The notes under the pieces: generated by a model | The model's database searches: none | Seen by the model: only the letters and a program-made list of their open reading frames with translations | What the model was told of the DNA's origin: nothing | Shown here: positions 1-7,523 of the stretch, one piece after another | Layout of the letters: every line of letters starts with the position of its first letter | Numbering within the stretch: position 1 is the first letter of the stretch | Program-made: the position numbers and the translations under genes | Assembly (NCBI GenBank): GCA_016191305.1 | Contig: JACPOX010000073.1 | Location: forward strand, 1-11,497 | Reading direction: 5' to 3' | DNA: 11,497 bases | Source of the DNA: Legionella longbeachae | Lineage (GTDB): Bacteria; Pseudomonadota; Gammaproteobacteria; Legionellales; Legionellaceae

Positions 1-99
1 TATTTTTTAGTTCTGGATAAGTATGATTTAACTAGATCTGTTGAGGTTGAGGAGGTCTTTAGCACGTCTCGATTACTAAACTCTTCGAGGCCTCTCTAA
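1..99 (+). CDS. Possible C-terminal tail of an unrecognised protein (partial at left edge)
   Basis: Frame 1 of the plus strand is open from the first base to a TAA at 97-99, giving 32 residues that include LDKYDLTRSVEVEEVFSTSR. If real, it is the end of a gene entering from the left and converging on the 742-codon gene that ends at 176. I do not recognise the peptide. The opposite strand is also open over about 30 codons here, so openness alone decides nothing, and the stretch may be non-coding. Low confidence. Confidence 0.25.
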   Translation, partial: YFLVLDKYDLTRSVEVEEVFSTSRLLNSSRPL

Positions 100-175
100 T
101 TGCGACTCCTCAGGCCACCAAGGTCCTTATAGAGAAAAAAAATTATTAGCACGCTCTTTATTTTTTTGTGAAATT
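48..175. other. Structured intergenic segment between possible convergent genes
   Basis: TGAGGAG at 48-54 pairs with CTCCTCA at 106-112, and CTCGA at 68-72 pairs with TCGAG at 85-89 inside it, so the segment can fold as nested hairpins. Runs of eight A (about 136-143) and seven T (about 163-169) follow. No single hairpin is immediately followed by a U tract with good spacing on either strand, so I do not call a terminator, although one for the leftward gene would be expected here. It matches no RNA family I know. Confidence 0.25.
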
Positions 176-2404
176 TTAACTGACAATTTCTATTTTCGAC
201 AAAACCGTTTGTAATCCATCATAGGCCTTTTCCAAAGCGCAAAATTTATTACGTGTTGTTGTATGAAAAAATCCAAAATGCTCATAAATAAATTTTGAAA
301 AACTATCGCGATGTTTATCAATAAATGCATTATCAGGATTTTTTAATTCACTATGAATTCTGTGTATAAAAACATCGCTTTGTTTTGCTCGTTCTTGCTG
401 GGGTAGTGATAAAAATTCAAGTGTTGTGTGATGTATTGAAAATACTAAGTCATAAGTTTTGTTAGCTTTTTCCTTACGTTCTTCATCTGACTTTTCATGA
501 AGCATTTCAATAGATTTAATATGTAGGGTTCTTAATGTATTCCAGATCTGTTGATATTTACTCATTTCTGGATTGAGTGGGTGTTCTTTTTTTATTGTGG
601 CTATCTGTTCACTTATTTGAGTACTTAGATCATTTAAGGCTGCTTCCATCATCCTCAGTTGATTTGATGATTCAATTATTTGTTCGGGTTCTGAAGCAGT
701 TATGCTGGAGTTTGGTGATGTTCCTAGTAATTTTGGGTTAATTATTAGTTCTTTGGTTTCAGGATAGTACATCTCTATAAAAAATTGAGTGACTGCAAGT
801 ATATCTGTTATTGCTGCTTTGGTTGCTGTTTCTATTGATTCTGCGTGATGGTTCTTGTAACCCGTTACTTTTTGACCAAGATTTACCAGCATATGGTCCA
901 CTGCTTTAAAGGTATGTTCAACGTCATCAGGTAGTATTCCTTCCTTTGCAAAGCGCATTGTATTTTTGTTGGCTTTAGCGATTTTAAGAAAGTTTTGTCT
1001 GTTTTTATCAAGATCTGTTTTAATCAGTTTGCACAATGTTTCAAGGCCGCTAAAAATTCTATTAAAATGCTGAGGATCATTGATGTAAATCGCACCTACT
1101 TGATCGATACTGCTTATTAAATGAGCGCAGCACGCTTGGAGCGAAATAATAGCGTGGATTAAATGGGCAAAATCAGCGATATATTCGATTCTCTCCAGGG
1201 TTTCTTGATCACTTTTCACAGGAACATATTCTTGTTCCTTCTTATCACCACCTAGTTTCGTATTAATAAAATTGGGTGAGTGTTTGAATATGCTGCGGAT
1301 TAACCCTAGTTCATAATGTAATTTGATTTTATCTTTTATTGATGTGTTTTCTTGTTGGAGTAATGATTGCGCCCATTTGGAAAAACGAAAGAATTCTTCA
1401 GGTTGTAGTGTATTTGTTTTTTGCAAAATAGAAGTAGGTTTGAGTGCTCGTTTGTAGTATTTTGCTAAACCGATTATCCAATTGAAAAAAATACTTTCAG
1501 GCAAGTCAATTTCACTATCCCATGACCAGACAATTTTTCCATTTATTTCTGAGCGAATATATTGCCCGCGTAATATACCTTTTTTAAGATTCTTGTATGT
1601 AACCGAAACACCTAAATCGGTCTGCTCTGTTGGAATAATCATTTTAATTAGCAGACGTAAGAGATTATTACTGTTAATAATACAGGTTTCCCTTAGTTCA
1701 TTGACTAACTCTCTAAGTGGCATTGATTTTTGATGCCGTTCTAATTTGTGTTTGGCTGTTTTAAGGCTGGCATATACTGGTTTTAGGCGACTGAAATGTT
1801 GGGTTTTTTTGCTGCCTTTCAATGAGGCATAGTCGTCAATAAAACGAGTCAATGCATCGAGATAAGCGATATCATTATTATATCCTTCAAATCCTAAGCA
1901 TTTGTTTTGGAGCATATTTAATAAATACGATAAAACTCCTGAGGTAATATCATTGTATTTTTTGGAACCTCGATCTTTATAGTATTCCTTTAACCCTCTT
2001 ATGGCATCTAGAATGTCTTCTCTATAACTTGCTAATACTGATTCTATATGTGGTGGGTTTTTGCCAATTTCATCGATTTCGTCGATATTATAGTGTAGTG
2101 AATCGACTGTTTTATTGTCTTTATTAAATATAAAAATAGAAGGAAATCCTTGAAGAAAAGTGCCATTAGGGGACTCGATTTTCTCCAGACGTTTTTTGTA
2201 AATTCTGTTGATTTCTTCTATTTGTGCTTTGTGGACACTATTTTTGTATTCTTCCCATTCCTTATGAATAGCACTTGCTGCTGCAGCAGTTGCTAAAATA
2301 GCGAAGACTCCTCCAGCCATAGCCAATCCTGCGAGTGTTGTTGGTGATGAGAGACTTAAAGCGTTTAAGCTTTGGCCGAATAAGCTGCTTATACTTAGAG
2401 TCAT
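176..2404 (-). CDS. Large orphan helical protein with one N-terminal membrane segment (effector-like)
   Basis: This 742-residue protein matches no family I recognise. Residues 1-22 are short, polar and serine-rich. Residues 23-46 form an Ala/Gly-rich hydrophobic segment, long enough for one membrane span. A charged, probably coiled-coil stretch follows (about 47-77), and the rest is Lys/Glu/Leu-rich and apparently mostly helical, with further helical repeats near 400-545 and 575-665. No catalytic motif is visible. The start is set by GGGAGAG nine bases before the ATG. The gene stands alone, diverging from cfa. Size, lack of domains and helical content resemble Dot/Icm-type effectors. The C-terminal end (EIVS) has a hydrophobic residue at -3, as many such substrates do, but this is weak evidence. 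It could equally be an inner-membrane-anchored structural protein. Coding confidence is high; function is unknown. Confidence 0.85.
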   Translation of the reverse strand: MTLSISSLFGQSLNALSLSSPTTLAGLAMAGGVFAILATAAAASAIHKEWEEYKNSVHKAQIEEINRIYKKRLEKIESPNGTFLQGFPSIFIFNKDNKTVDSLHYNIDEIDEIGKNPPHIESVLASYREDILDAIRGLKEYYKDRGSKKYNDITSGVLSYLLNMLQNKCLGFEGYNNDIAYLDALTRFIDDYASLKGSKKTQHFSRLKPVYASLKTAKHKLERHQKSMPLRELVNELRETCIINSNNLLRLLIKMIIPTEQTDLGVSVTYKNLKKGILRGQYIRSEINGKIVWSWDSEIDLPESIFFNWIIGLAKYYKRALKPTSILQKTNTLQPEEFFRFSKWAQSLLQQENTSIKDKIKLHYELGLIRSIFKHSPNFINTKLGGDKKEQEYVPVKSDQETLERIEYIADFAHLIHAIISLQACCAHLISSIDQVGAIYINDPQHFNRIFSGLETLCKLIKTDLDKNRQNFLKIAKANKNTMRFAKEGILPDDVEHTFKAVDHMLVNLGQKVTGYKNHHAESIETATKAAITDILAVTQFFIEMYYPETKELIINPKLLGTSPNSSITASEPEQIIESSNQLRMMEAALNDLSTQISEQIATIKKEHPLNPEMSKYQQIWNTLRTLHIKSIEMLHEKSDEERKEKANKTYDLVFSIHHTTLEFLSLPQQERAKQSDVFIHRIHSELKNPDNAFIDKHRDSFSKFIYEHFGFFHTTTRNKFCALEKAYDGLQTVLSKIEIVS

Positions 2405-2601
2405 AATTCCATTCTCTCCCTGTGGATTAATAACAAAAGGGCAAACTCTGTTTAACTATTATTCAATCAAATTTAAAGATACCTTTGTTTTTGAATGAAT
2501 GCAATTCTAGCTTGAGAATGAAAATAGCCAGTTTTATCCGTGGTATTTTTGTTTATAATCTTTCACTAATGAATAATAATGTTGTTTGAAGTATCTATTG
2601 T

Positions 2602-2629
2602 TTTACAGAATAAGCTAGAGTTAGATAAT
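2602..2629 (+). promoter_or_regulatory. Probable sigma70 promoter of cfa
   Basis: TTTACA at 2602-2607 and GATAAT at 2624-2629 are separated by 16 bp and match five and four-to-five consensus positions, respectively. Transcription would start near 2636, about 63 bases before the cfa ATG. AAGGA at 2684-2688, ten bases before that ATG, is the ribosome binding site. The rest of the 294-bp divergent gap (2405-2698) is AT-rich; I see no clear promoter for the leftward gene and no strong palindrome in it. Confidence 0.5.
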
Positions 2630-2698
2630 GTAAAAACATGCATGTATTAGAGGAAATAAATTTTCTTACATTTTGTAGCACAAAAGGATGGGTCTACT

Positions 2699-3868
2699 AT
2701 GAATCAGGAGTTGATTAATAAAATTGTAACAGATCTTTTTCATTCGGCAGGAATTTCTCTCCATGGCCATGACGCTTGGGATATTCAAATTAATGATGAA
2801 AGGTTTTATTCACGTGTTTTTAAGGAAGGCTCTTTAGGGCTTGGGGAAACCTACATGGACGGATGGTGGGATTGTAAACATCTGGACCAATTCTTTACCC
2901 GTATTTTACAAGCTGACTTGGAACAAAAAATTAAATCCAACAAATGGTTATTGCTCAAATTATTCTGGCTCAAGATGATTAATCATCAAACTAAAAAGCG
3001 GGCTTTGGAAGTGGGGAGAATTCATTATGATCTGGGTAATGACCTTTTTAAATATATGTTGGATAGTCGCATGAATTACACTTGTGCCTATTGGAAAAAT
3101 GCGAATGATTTAGAAACGGCACAATTAAATAAATTAGAATTGAGCTGTCAGAAGTTAAAGCTTGAACCAGGCATGCGTGTGTTGGATATAGGTTGTGGAT
3201 TTGGTGCATTTGCAAAGTATGCTGCAGAAAACTATGGGGTCAATGTTGTCGGTATTACCATTTCCAAACAACAGTATGAGTATGCTCAACAAAGCTGTTC
3301 TGGCTTGCCTGTTGAAATTCGTTTTCAAGACTATCGGGATGTACATGAACAATTTGATCGAGTCATTTCATTAGGTATGTTTGAGCATGTTGGTTATTTA
3401 AATTATAGAACTTACATGCAAAAAGTACGGGAATGCCTAAAAGATAATGGTTTATTTTTATTACACACAATAGGAGGTAATCAAACAACTACAACCACTG
3501 ATCCATGGATTAACAAGTATATTTTTCCTAATGGCATGATTCCTTCTATGCTACAAATCAGTAAAGCATCCGAAGGATTATTTATTATGGAAAACTGGGT
3601 TAATTTTGGTGCTTACTATGATAAAACCTTAATGGCTTGGTATGAACATTTCGAACATTATTGGGAACAATTGAAAGAACACTATGATCCTCGTTTTTAT
3701 CGTATGTGGCGTTATTATTTATTAGCGTGTGCCGGTACTTTTCGTGCTCGTACAAATCAATTATGGCAAATTGTTTTTTCAAAAAATGGTGTTCCTGGTG
3801 GCTATCAGGAGCCTTTATTTACTGGGATTAAAAAAAGGAGAATCAAAATACAACAAAACCTCGCCTGA
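2699..3868 (+). CDS. cfa: Cyclopropane-fatty-acyl-phospholipid synthase
   Basis: Cfa transfers a methylene group from S-adenosylmethionine onto cis double bonds of unsaturated phospholipid acyl chains at the inner membrane, making cyclopropane fatty acids, usually on entry to stationary phase or under acid stress. The protein has 389 residues, a normal length (E. coli 382). The N-terminal lipid-binding domain covers about 1-95 and the methyltransferase domain the rest, with SAM motif I VLDIGCGFGAF at 161-171. The bicarbonate-site residues known in E. coli (C139, E239, H266, I268, Y317) all appear at a constant offset of ten: C129 in YTCAYW, E229 in MFEHVG, H256 and I258 in LLHTIGG, and Y307. 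The enzyme therefore looks intact. It appears to be transcribed alone from its own promoter. I see no convincing terminator after it. Confidence 0.97.
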   Translation: MNQELINKIVTDLFHSAGISLHGHDAWDIQINDERFYSRVFKEGSLGLGETYMDGWWDCKHLDQFFTRILQADLEQKIKSNKWLLLKLFWLKMINHQTKKRALEVGRIHYDLGNDLFKYMLDSRMNYTCAYWKNANDLETAQLNKLELSCQKLKLEPGMRVLDIGCGFGAFAKYAAENYGVNVVGITISKQQYEYAQQSCSGLPVEIRFQDYRDVHEQFDRVISLGMFEHVGYLNYRTYMQKVRECLKDNGLFLLHTIGGNQTTTTTDPWINKYIFPNGMIPSMLQISKASEGLFIMENWVNFGAYYDKTLMAWYEHFEHYWEQLKEHYDPRFYRMWRYYLLACAGTFRARTNQLWQIVFSKNGVPGGYQEPLFTGIKKRRIKIQQNLA

Positions 3869-3998
3869 TCTTGAATTATCAAAGCTGTAGCATTTTAATG
3901 GGGTATGTATTTCAGTTGTCTCAATAAGAAAAGTTTATTATATCTATACTTCTTTTTACAATTTTTTGTATGACTTCATTTTAACCCAGGGCGTTCAT

Positions 3999-4096
3999 TA
4001 TGCATGGATATAATCAATAAAGCAGCAAAAAAAGTGCTACTGTTCTTGAAATTGGCATCGGTACAGGTTTGTCATTGCCTCCAGTAGAATTTCCAC
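3999..4096 (+). pseudogene. Fragment of a class I SAM-dependent methyltransferase
   Basis: From 4036 the frame reads ATVLEIGIGTGLSLP, the glycine-rich SAM-binding motif I in the form typical of PmtA/UbiE-like methyltransferases. The peptide MDIINKAAKK just upstream (4004-4033) lies in a different frame; one added base in the A7 tract at 4027-4033 would join the two. After LSLP the similarity stops, and the 3' end of the convergent zinc hydrolase gene follows. Both the family's usual N-terminal 30-40 residues and everything after motif I are missing, so this is a dead scrap, not a gene. It is not a piece of the neighbouring cfa, whose motif I reads differently. Confidence 0.6.
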
Positions 4097-5074
4097 TTAC
4101 TCTTCAACCCCATTCAATTCTTCAAAACTGGCAATATGAAACAGTGCTTGTCCAGAGTGCACAAGAGGCAACATATTTTCACCGATAATGATACCGGAAA
4201 GTGGTGATTTTATTTTATATTCTTCTGTGCTAGTAGGATTAGCAATAATAGCAATAACTTGACCTTTATTTACTCTAGCGCCGGTGTTTTTAATATGTCT
4301 TAAAATCCCACTTATAGGTGCTCTTAACCAATAGCTCTTTCTCGAAATAGTAGGTGTGCATTTTTTTATACCATATTTACTGGGCTTAATCATTTTCAAA
4401 GCCGCCATGACACTCATGATACCATTAATCCCCATTCTGATTGATGACTCATCAAATCGCAAAGCTTCTCCTCCTTCATATACTAGAAAAGGGATGCCTT
4501 GTGCATTGGCATATTCTCGCATGGAACCATCTCTAAAAGTTGAATGCAAGATTACTGGAACATTAAAAGCACGAGCTAAATCTTCGAGTCCTGGCATATC
4601 TAAATTTGCTCGAATTTGCGGTAAATTAAAGCGATGATTTGAGCCAGTGTGTAGATCGATTGCATGGGTTGATAGAGTTAAAATTTGGTTGCTAATGATG
4701 TTTGCAAGAATGGATCCAAGTGAGCCTTTGGAGCTACCAGGAAATGATCGGTTTAAGTCTCTTTTATCCATTAAATAGCGTTCTTGATATAAAAAACCGT
4801 ATACATTAACAATAGGAATAGCAATTACAGTTCCGCTAATATTTTTTAATCCCTTTTTTTTCAGTAGTCGACGTATGATTTCAACGCCATTAATCTCATC
4901 ACCATGAAGGGCTGCAGTAAGACATAATGAAGGTCCTTCTTCTATTCCACTAATTACATGTATTGGCAAACTTATAGGAGTCCAGTCATATAATTTGGGC
5001 ATAGGCAAAAAAATAGTTTTACGTTCGCCAGGTTGGATTTGCTCATTACCAATGACAATACAGTTTTTGCTCAT
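4097..5074 (-). CDS. Succinylglutamate desuccinylase/aspartoacylase-family zinc hydrolase
   Basis: This 325-residue protein belongs to the M14-like AstE/AspA family of zinc-dependent amidohydrolases, which remove acyl groups from amino-acid amides. ALHGDE at 55-60 supplies zinc ligands H57 and E60, and DLHTGS at 140-145 supplies H142. DLNRSFPG at 106-113 is the substrate-carboxylate-binding loop, and VYEGGE at 198-203 holds the expected catalytic Glu (E200). Residues 250-318 form a lipoyl/barrel-like C-terminal domain with two half-motifs, APISGIL and SPLSGII, typical of the longer members of the family. AAGGA-type Shine-Dalgarno bases lie eight bases before the ATG. The gene is 50 bp downstream of the VOC gene in the same direction, with a hairpin between them, so co-transcription is possible. 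No arginine-catabolism genes are nearby, so the substrate is open; true AstE or aspartoacylase activity is not established. Confidence 0.88.
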   Translation of the reverse strand: MSKNCIVIGNEQIQPGERKTIFLPMPKLYDWTPISLPIHVISGIEEGPSLCLTAALHGDEINGVEIIRRLLKKKGLKNISGTVIAIPIVNVYGFLYQERYLMDKRDLNRSFPGSSKGSLGSILANIISNQILTLSTHAIDLHTGSNHRFNLPQIRANLDMPGLEDLARAFNVPVILHSTFRDGSMREYANAQGIPFLVYEGGEALRFDESSIRMGINGIMSVMAALKMIKPSKYGIKKCTPTISRKSYWLRAPISGILRHIKNTGARVNKGQVIAIIANPTSTEEYKIKSPLSGIIIGENMLPLVHSGQALFHIASFEELNGVEE

Positions 5075-5090
5075 TCCTCTTATCCTTAAT

Positions 5091-5126
5091 GAGGACTATA
5101 CAATAAGTGTAGCTTGTATTGTCCTC
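5091..5126. repeat. 13-bp imperfect inverted repeat between VOC and zinc hydrolase genes
   Basis: GAGGACTATACAA (5091-5103) pairs with TTGTATTGTCCTC (5114-5126) except for one T-T mismatch, around a 10-base loop. The right arm overlaps the last bases of the VOC stop codon. No U tract follows on either strand, so it is not a standard intrinsic terminator. It could be an mRNA-processing or stability hairpin inside a leftward transcript, or a protein-binding dyad in front of the zinc hydrolase gene. Confidence 0.55.
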
Positions 5127-5505
5127 AAGTAAATTGGCGTGAGTTTTCGAGGAATTCTAATTTTGGTTCACGGTAATCGCAGGTCACAAAGGTGTAACCA
5201 AAATCCATGTGAGTAGGTGTTTGTATTATTGTAAAGTTCTTATTTTGAAAACGCTCAAAAAGCTCATCAAGTGTTTGATCATTTTCAAGCTGAATGGCGA
5301 GCTCGCTGCCACCGCCAAACGCAATGGGTTGAGGTTCAACATAAGTTTGGGACCATAAACCTAATCGTAAGCCAGATTTTAATGAAAACATGACATAATC
5401 CGGCTCATTGTGGATTGGTTGTGCGTTCAACAGTTCTGAATAAAAATTCTTACTGTTTTCTATATTGATTACATAAAATAGAACTAAATTGGGATCGAAC
5501 GACAT
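5125..5505 (-). CDS. VOC-family (glyoxalase/bleomycin resistance-like) protein
   Basis: This 126-residue protein has the paired beta-alpha-beta-beta-beta modules of the vicinal oxygen chelate fold: LFYVINIENSKNFYSELLN at 9-27 opens the first, and GGGSELAIQLE (64-74) leads into the second, ending TFVTCDYREPKLEFLE. The variant with MFSLKSGLRLGLWS in the middle is a common subfamily usually annotated only as VOC or bleomycin-resistance-like; such proteins bind or modify small molecules in the cytoplasm as dimers. The substrate is unknown. CAGGAG five bases before the ATG fixes the start. An operator-like palindrome lies 54 bp upstream and is identical to one in front of the GyrI-like gene, which suggests control by the WYL regulator encoded 2.5 kb away. 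The MerR gene just upstream is separated by a hairpin, so read-through is probably limited. Confidence 0.88.
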   Translation of the reverse strand: MSFDPNLVLFYVINIENSKNFYSELLNAQPIHNEPDYVMFSLKSGLRLGLWSQTYVEPQPIAFGGGSELAIQLENDQTLDELFERFQNKNFTIIQTPTHMDFGYTFVTCDYREPKLEFLENSRQFT

Positions 5506-5543
5506 GATTTCTCCTGTTTATTGATTTCTTTAATGAGTTACAG

Positions 5544-5576
5544 AATATACAATAAACTCATGACAGTTTTTGTCAG
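5544..5576 (-). promoter_or_regulatory. Operator (17-bp palindrome) and -10 element of the VOC gene
   Basis: The plus strand reads ATGACAGTTTTTGTCAG at 5560-5576, with half-sites TGACA and TGTCA around GTTTT. On the coding (minus) strand, ten bases further on, TATATT (5549-5544) can act as the -10 element. The hexamer at 17-bp spacing is CAAAAA, a poor -35 lying inside the palindrome. An operator covering a weak -35 fits either an activator-dependent promoter or a repressor site. The same 17 bases recur at 8026-8042. Regulator assignment is inference. Confidence 0.65.
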
Positions 5577-5612
5577 CATTATTCAACAGGATAAAATAAT
5601 AATGGAACTAAA

Positions 5613-5648
5613 TGGGATCGGGAAATAATCCCGATCCCACGTTTTTTT
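5613..5648. terminator. Strong hairpin with T7 tract at the 3' end of the MerR gene
   Basis: TGGGATCGGGA (5613-5623) and TCCCGATCCCA (5629-5639) form a perfect 11-bp stem with loop AATAA. On the plus strand T7 follows at 5642-5648, the classic intrinsic terminator layout. The only gene ending here is the leftward MerR gene (stop at 5649-5651). For it the tail is the less perfect TTTAGTTCC, preceded by A7, so the element probably works both ways. No plus-strand gene ends at this point. Confidence 0.75.
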
Positions 5649-6584
5649 CTAAGAATTTAAAAGACCTTTAAGCCAAGCCTTTGCTTCTGGACTGACTTTA
5701 TCATCCTTTAAAGCGATTTCATAAATCGCATATTTTCGTGAATTTTCTTCACCATACATATCATCTAAAGCTTTATTCCAAAGAGTTAAGATGGTAGCAG
5801 CGGGAGTTTTCCCTACTTGTTCAAGAATACCATAAAGTCTATCTTTCCAATAAGCATCTAAAGCCTTTTCTAACCACACCACGATCTCAGGTGTTAAACC
5901 AATGTCATTCAGACCTTTTCCTTCACCAAATCCTTTTTCCCATTTCTTGGTTCTTAGGTGAGCATATTTTTTACCGTATACACTATTAATCCATTCCATA
6001 TATTTTTTTCCTGTTTGGATACCTAGGGTAGAATTAGGATCTTGTTTCAAATTTTGTTTCAGCTCATCCAATAGTTGATTCCATTGTTTTTCAAATTCCA
6101 CTTTATTAGTTGCTTTCATTTCCCTTTCAAACTCGGCATATTGCTTTAACTCATCCGGTGTGAATATTTCTTTAACCCAGTCGTGTTCAAGATGTTCTGT
6201 CATTCTATATACCTCTATAAGTTGGATAATGGTTTTCCAAGGAATAGATTGATTATTGTCAACAGAATCAATAATGCCTCTCAACGTTTTCGCGCCTACG
6301 GTCAAAGCAGCTGCTTTTTGTTCCAATACCTGTGCTTGGGCTTCAAAATGTTTTAGCGCACTACTTTCTTCAGAGAGTAAAACTTTGATTTGTGATAACT
6401 CAAAACCAAAAAATTTCAAGGCAATAATCTGTTGCAATTTCAATAAATCCCTCTCGGAGTAAACGCGATACTCATAGGATAGTCGCAATGACGGTTTAAG
6501 TAAACCAATGCGGTCATAGTGGTGCAAGGTTTGCACCGAAACAGCAGTAATTTTGCTTAAGTCTTTTACGAACCATTGAGTCAT
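5649..6584 (-). CDS. MerR-family regulator with TipAS-like ligand-binding domain
   Basis: The protein has 311 residues. Residues 1-70 are a MerR winged helix-turn-helix (VSVQTLHHYDRIGLL at 15-29, then YRVYSERDLLKLQQI). A dimerising helix covers about 74-110, and a helical TipAS-like domain covers about 135-308. TipA-type regulators bind multidrug-like ligands through this domain and switch on promoters with an overlong spacer. The protein contains no cysteine at all, so it cannot form the covalent thiopeptide adduct known for Streptomyces TipA; any ligand must bind non-covalently. AAGGAG eight bases before the ATG sets the start. The gene diverges from the chloramphenicol acetyltransferase gene, which suggests shared control, and it probably regulates itself through the dyad at 6606-6636. 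Family assignment is firm; the inducer is unknown. Confidence 0.92.
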   Translation of the reverse strand: MTQWFVKDLSKITAVSVQTLHHYDRIGLLKPSLRLSYEYRVYSERDLLKLQQIIALKFFGFELSQIKVLLSEESSALKHFEAQAQVLEQKAAALTVGAKTLRGIIDSVDNNQSIPWKTIIQLIEVYRMTEHLEHDWVKEIFTPDELKQYAEFEREMKATNKVEFEKQWNQLLDELKQNLKQDPNSTLGIQTGKKYMEWINSVYGKKYAHLRTKKWEKGFGEGKGLNDIGLTPEIVVWLEKALDAYWKDRLYGILEQVGKTPAATILTLWNKALDDMYGEENSRKYAIYEIALKDDKVSPEAKAWLKGLLNS

Positions 6585-6605
6585 TGTATTTTCTCCTTCA
6601 ACACA

Positions 6606-6636
6606 AAGGTAAGGTATATAGCAACTATAGGGTCAA
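6606..6636 (-). promoter_or_regulatory. MerR-type promoter with 19-bp spacer and central dyad
   Basis: On the minus strand TTGACC (6636-6631) and TACCTT (6611-6606) are separated by 19 bp rather than 17. The spacer carries the dyad TATAG-TTG-CTATA (6629-6617). Overlong spacers with a dyad between the hexamers are the hallmark of MerR-regulated promoters. It lies 21 bases before the MerR ATG, so it is best read as an autoregulated promoter. The rest of the 265-bp gap (6585-6849) shows only a weak promoter for the rightward cat gene and no second copy of this dyad. Confidence 0.6.
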
Positions 6637-6849
6637 GCATTTTTTAATCATTCTTCTCTCATTCATAAATCAAGTGCAATAATTTATTAAACGCGTCAAT
6701 TTTGGCTCTGAAACTTGATAATATTTTATCCTAGCTTAAGTGCTTTTCAAAGAAGAGGCCTTTCTTAGTTCGTATTCACGAAATGGGGAATAGTTTCTAA
6801 AATACTCTTTTTGCTTTAAAATAACCATAATAACTTTGAGAACCATTTT

Positions 6850-7515
6850 ATGGAAATTTTTGATTTAATAGATATCAATTCTTGGCCAAGAAAATTTTAT
6901 TTTGAACATTATTACAAGCACGTTAAATGTACTTATAGTTTTGTAGCTCCTATAGAAATAAGCAATTTATTAGAAGCTTGCAAACAACATAAGATCAAAC
7001 TTTATCCTGTGATGTTGTATATCATAAGCCGAGCTGTTAATGAGGTAAAAGAATTACGCGTTGACATAAATGCTAAAGGTCAGTTAGGCCTATGGAATTT
7101 TGTTTCGCCCTGTTATACCGTATTTCAAGTAGAGGAAAAAACATTTTCTAATATTTGGACCAGTTATGATGCTAATTTTTCTATCTTTTATAATCATTTT
7201 TTACAAGATGTGGAAAAATATGGTCAAACTAAAGATTTTATAGCGAAGCCAAATGAGCCTAGCAATACTTTTCCTATCTCCTGTATTCCATGGATAGATT
7301 TCACAGCATTTAATTTAAATATTTATGATGGTGCCTGTTATTTAAAACCAATTTTTACTATTGGTAAATATACTAATCAAGACGGTAAGATAATGATTCC
7401 GCTTTCAATACAATGTCATCATGCTCTCTGTGATGGTTATCATGCAGGTTTACTACTCGAGCATATCAGAAATCTTGCTATGTCATTTGAAAAATGGTTG
7501 TTAATCGCCAATTAA
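6850..7515 (+). CDS. cat: Type A chloramphenicol O-acetyltransferase
   Basis: CAT acetylates chloramphenicol at its 3-hydroxyl using acetyl-CoA, as a cytoplasmic trimer. The protein has 221 residues, the normal length. Family blocks appear in order: WPRKFYFEHY at 12-21, KPNEPSNTFPIS (133-144), IPWIDFTAFNLNI (146-158), PIFTIGKY (167-174), and the catalytic block CHHALCDGYHAG at 189-200. The catalytic His is the second of the pair (H191), and the structural Asp is D195. Every hallmark residue is present, so it should be active, though the real substrate in this organism is untested. The ribosome site is weak (GAG nine bases before the ATG). It diverges from the MerR gene and converges, with only 8 bp between the stops, on the GyrI-like gene, with no terminator visible between them. 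Codon use is AT-rich like its neighbours, so there is no compositional sign of recent transfer. Confidence 0.95.
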   Translation: MEIFDLIDINSWPRKFYFEHYYKHVKCTYSFVAPIEISNLLEACKQHKIKLYPVMLYIISRAVNEVKELRVDINAKGQLGLWNFVSPCYTVFQVEEKTFSNIWTSYDANFSIFYNHFLQDVEKYGQTKDFIAKPNEPSNTFPISCIPWIDFTAFNLNIYDGACYLKPIFTIGKYTNQDGKIMIPLSIQCHHALCDGYHAGLLLEHIRNLAMSFEKWLLIAN

Positions 7516-7523
7516 GTGCGGAA

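Noticed and set aside
1482..1733. Plus-strand open frame of 83 codons
   Set aside because: It lies wholly inside the 742-codon gene on the other strand, without ribosome site or recognisable motif; likewise those at 4356-4637, 6256-6462, 7876-8148, 8358-8576, and the minus-strand ones inside cfa.
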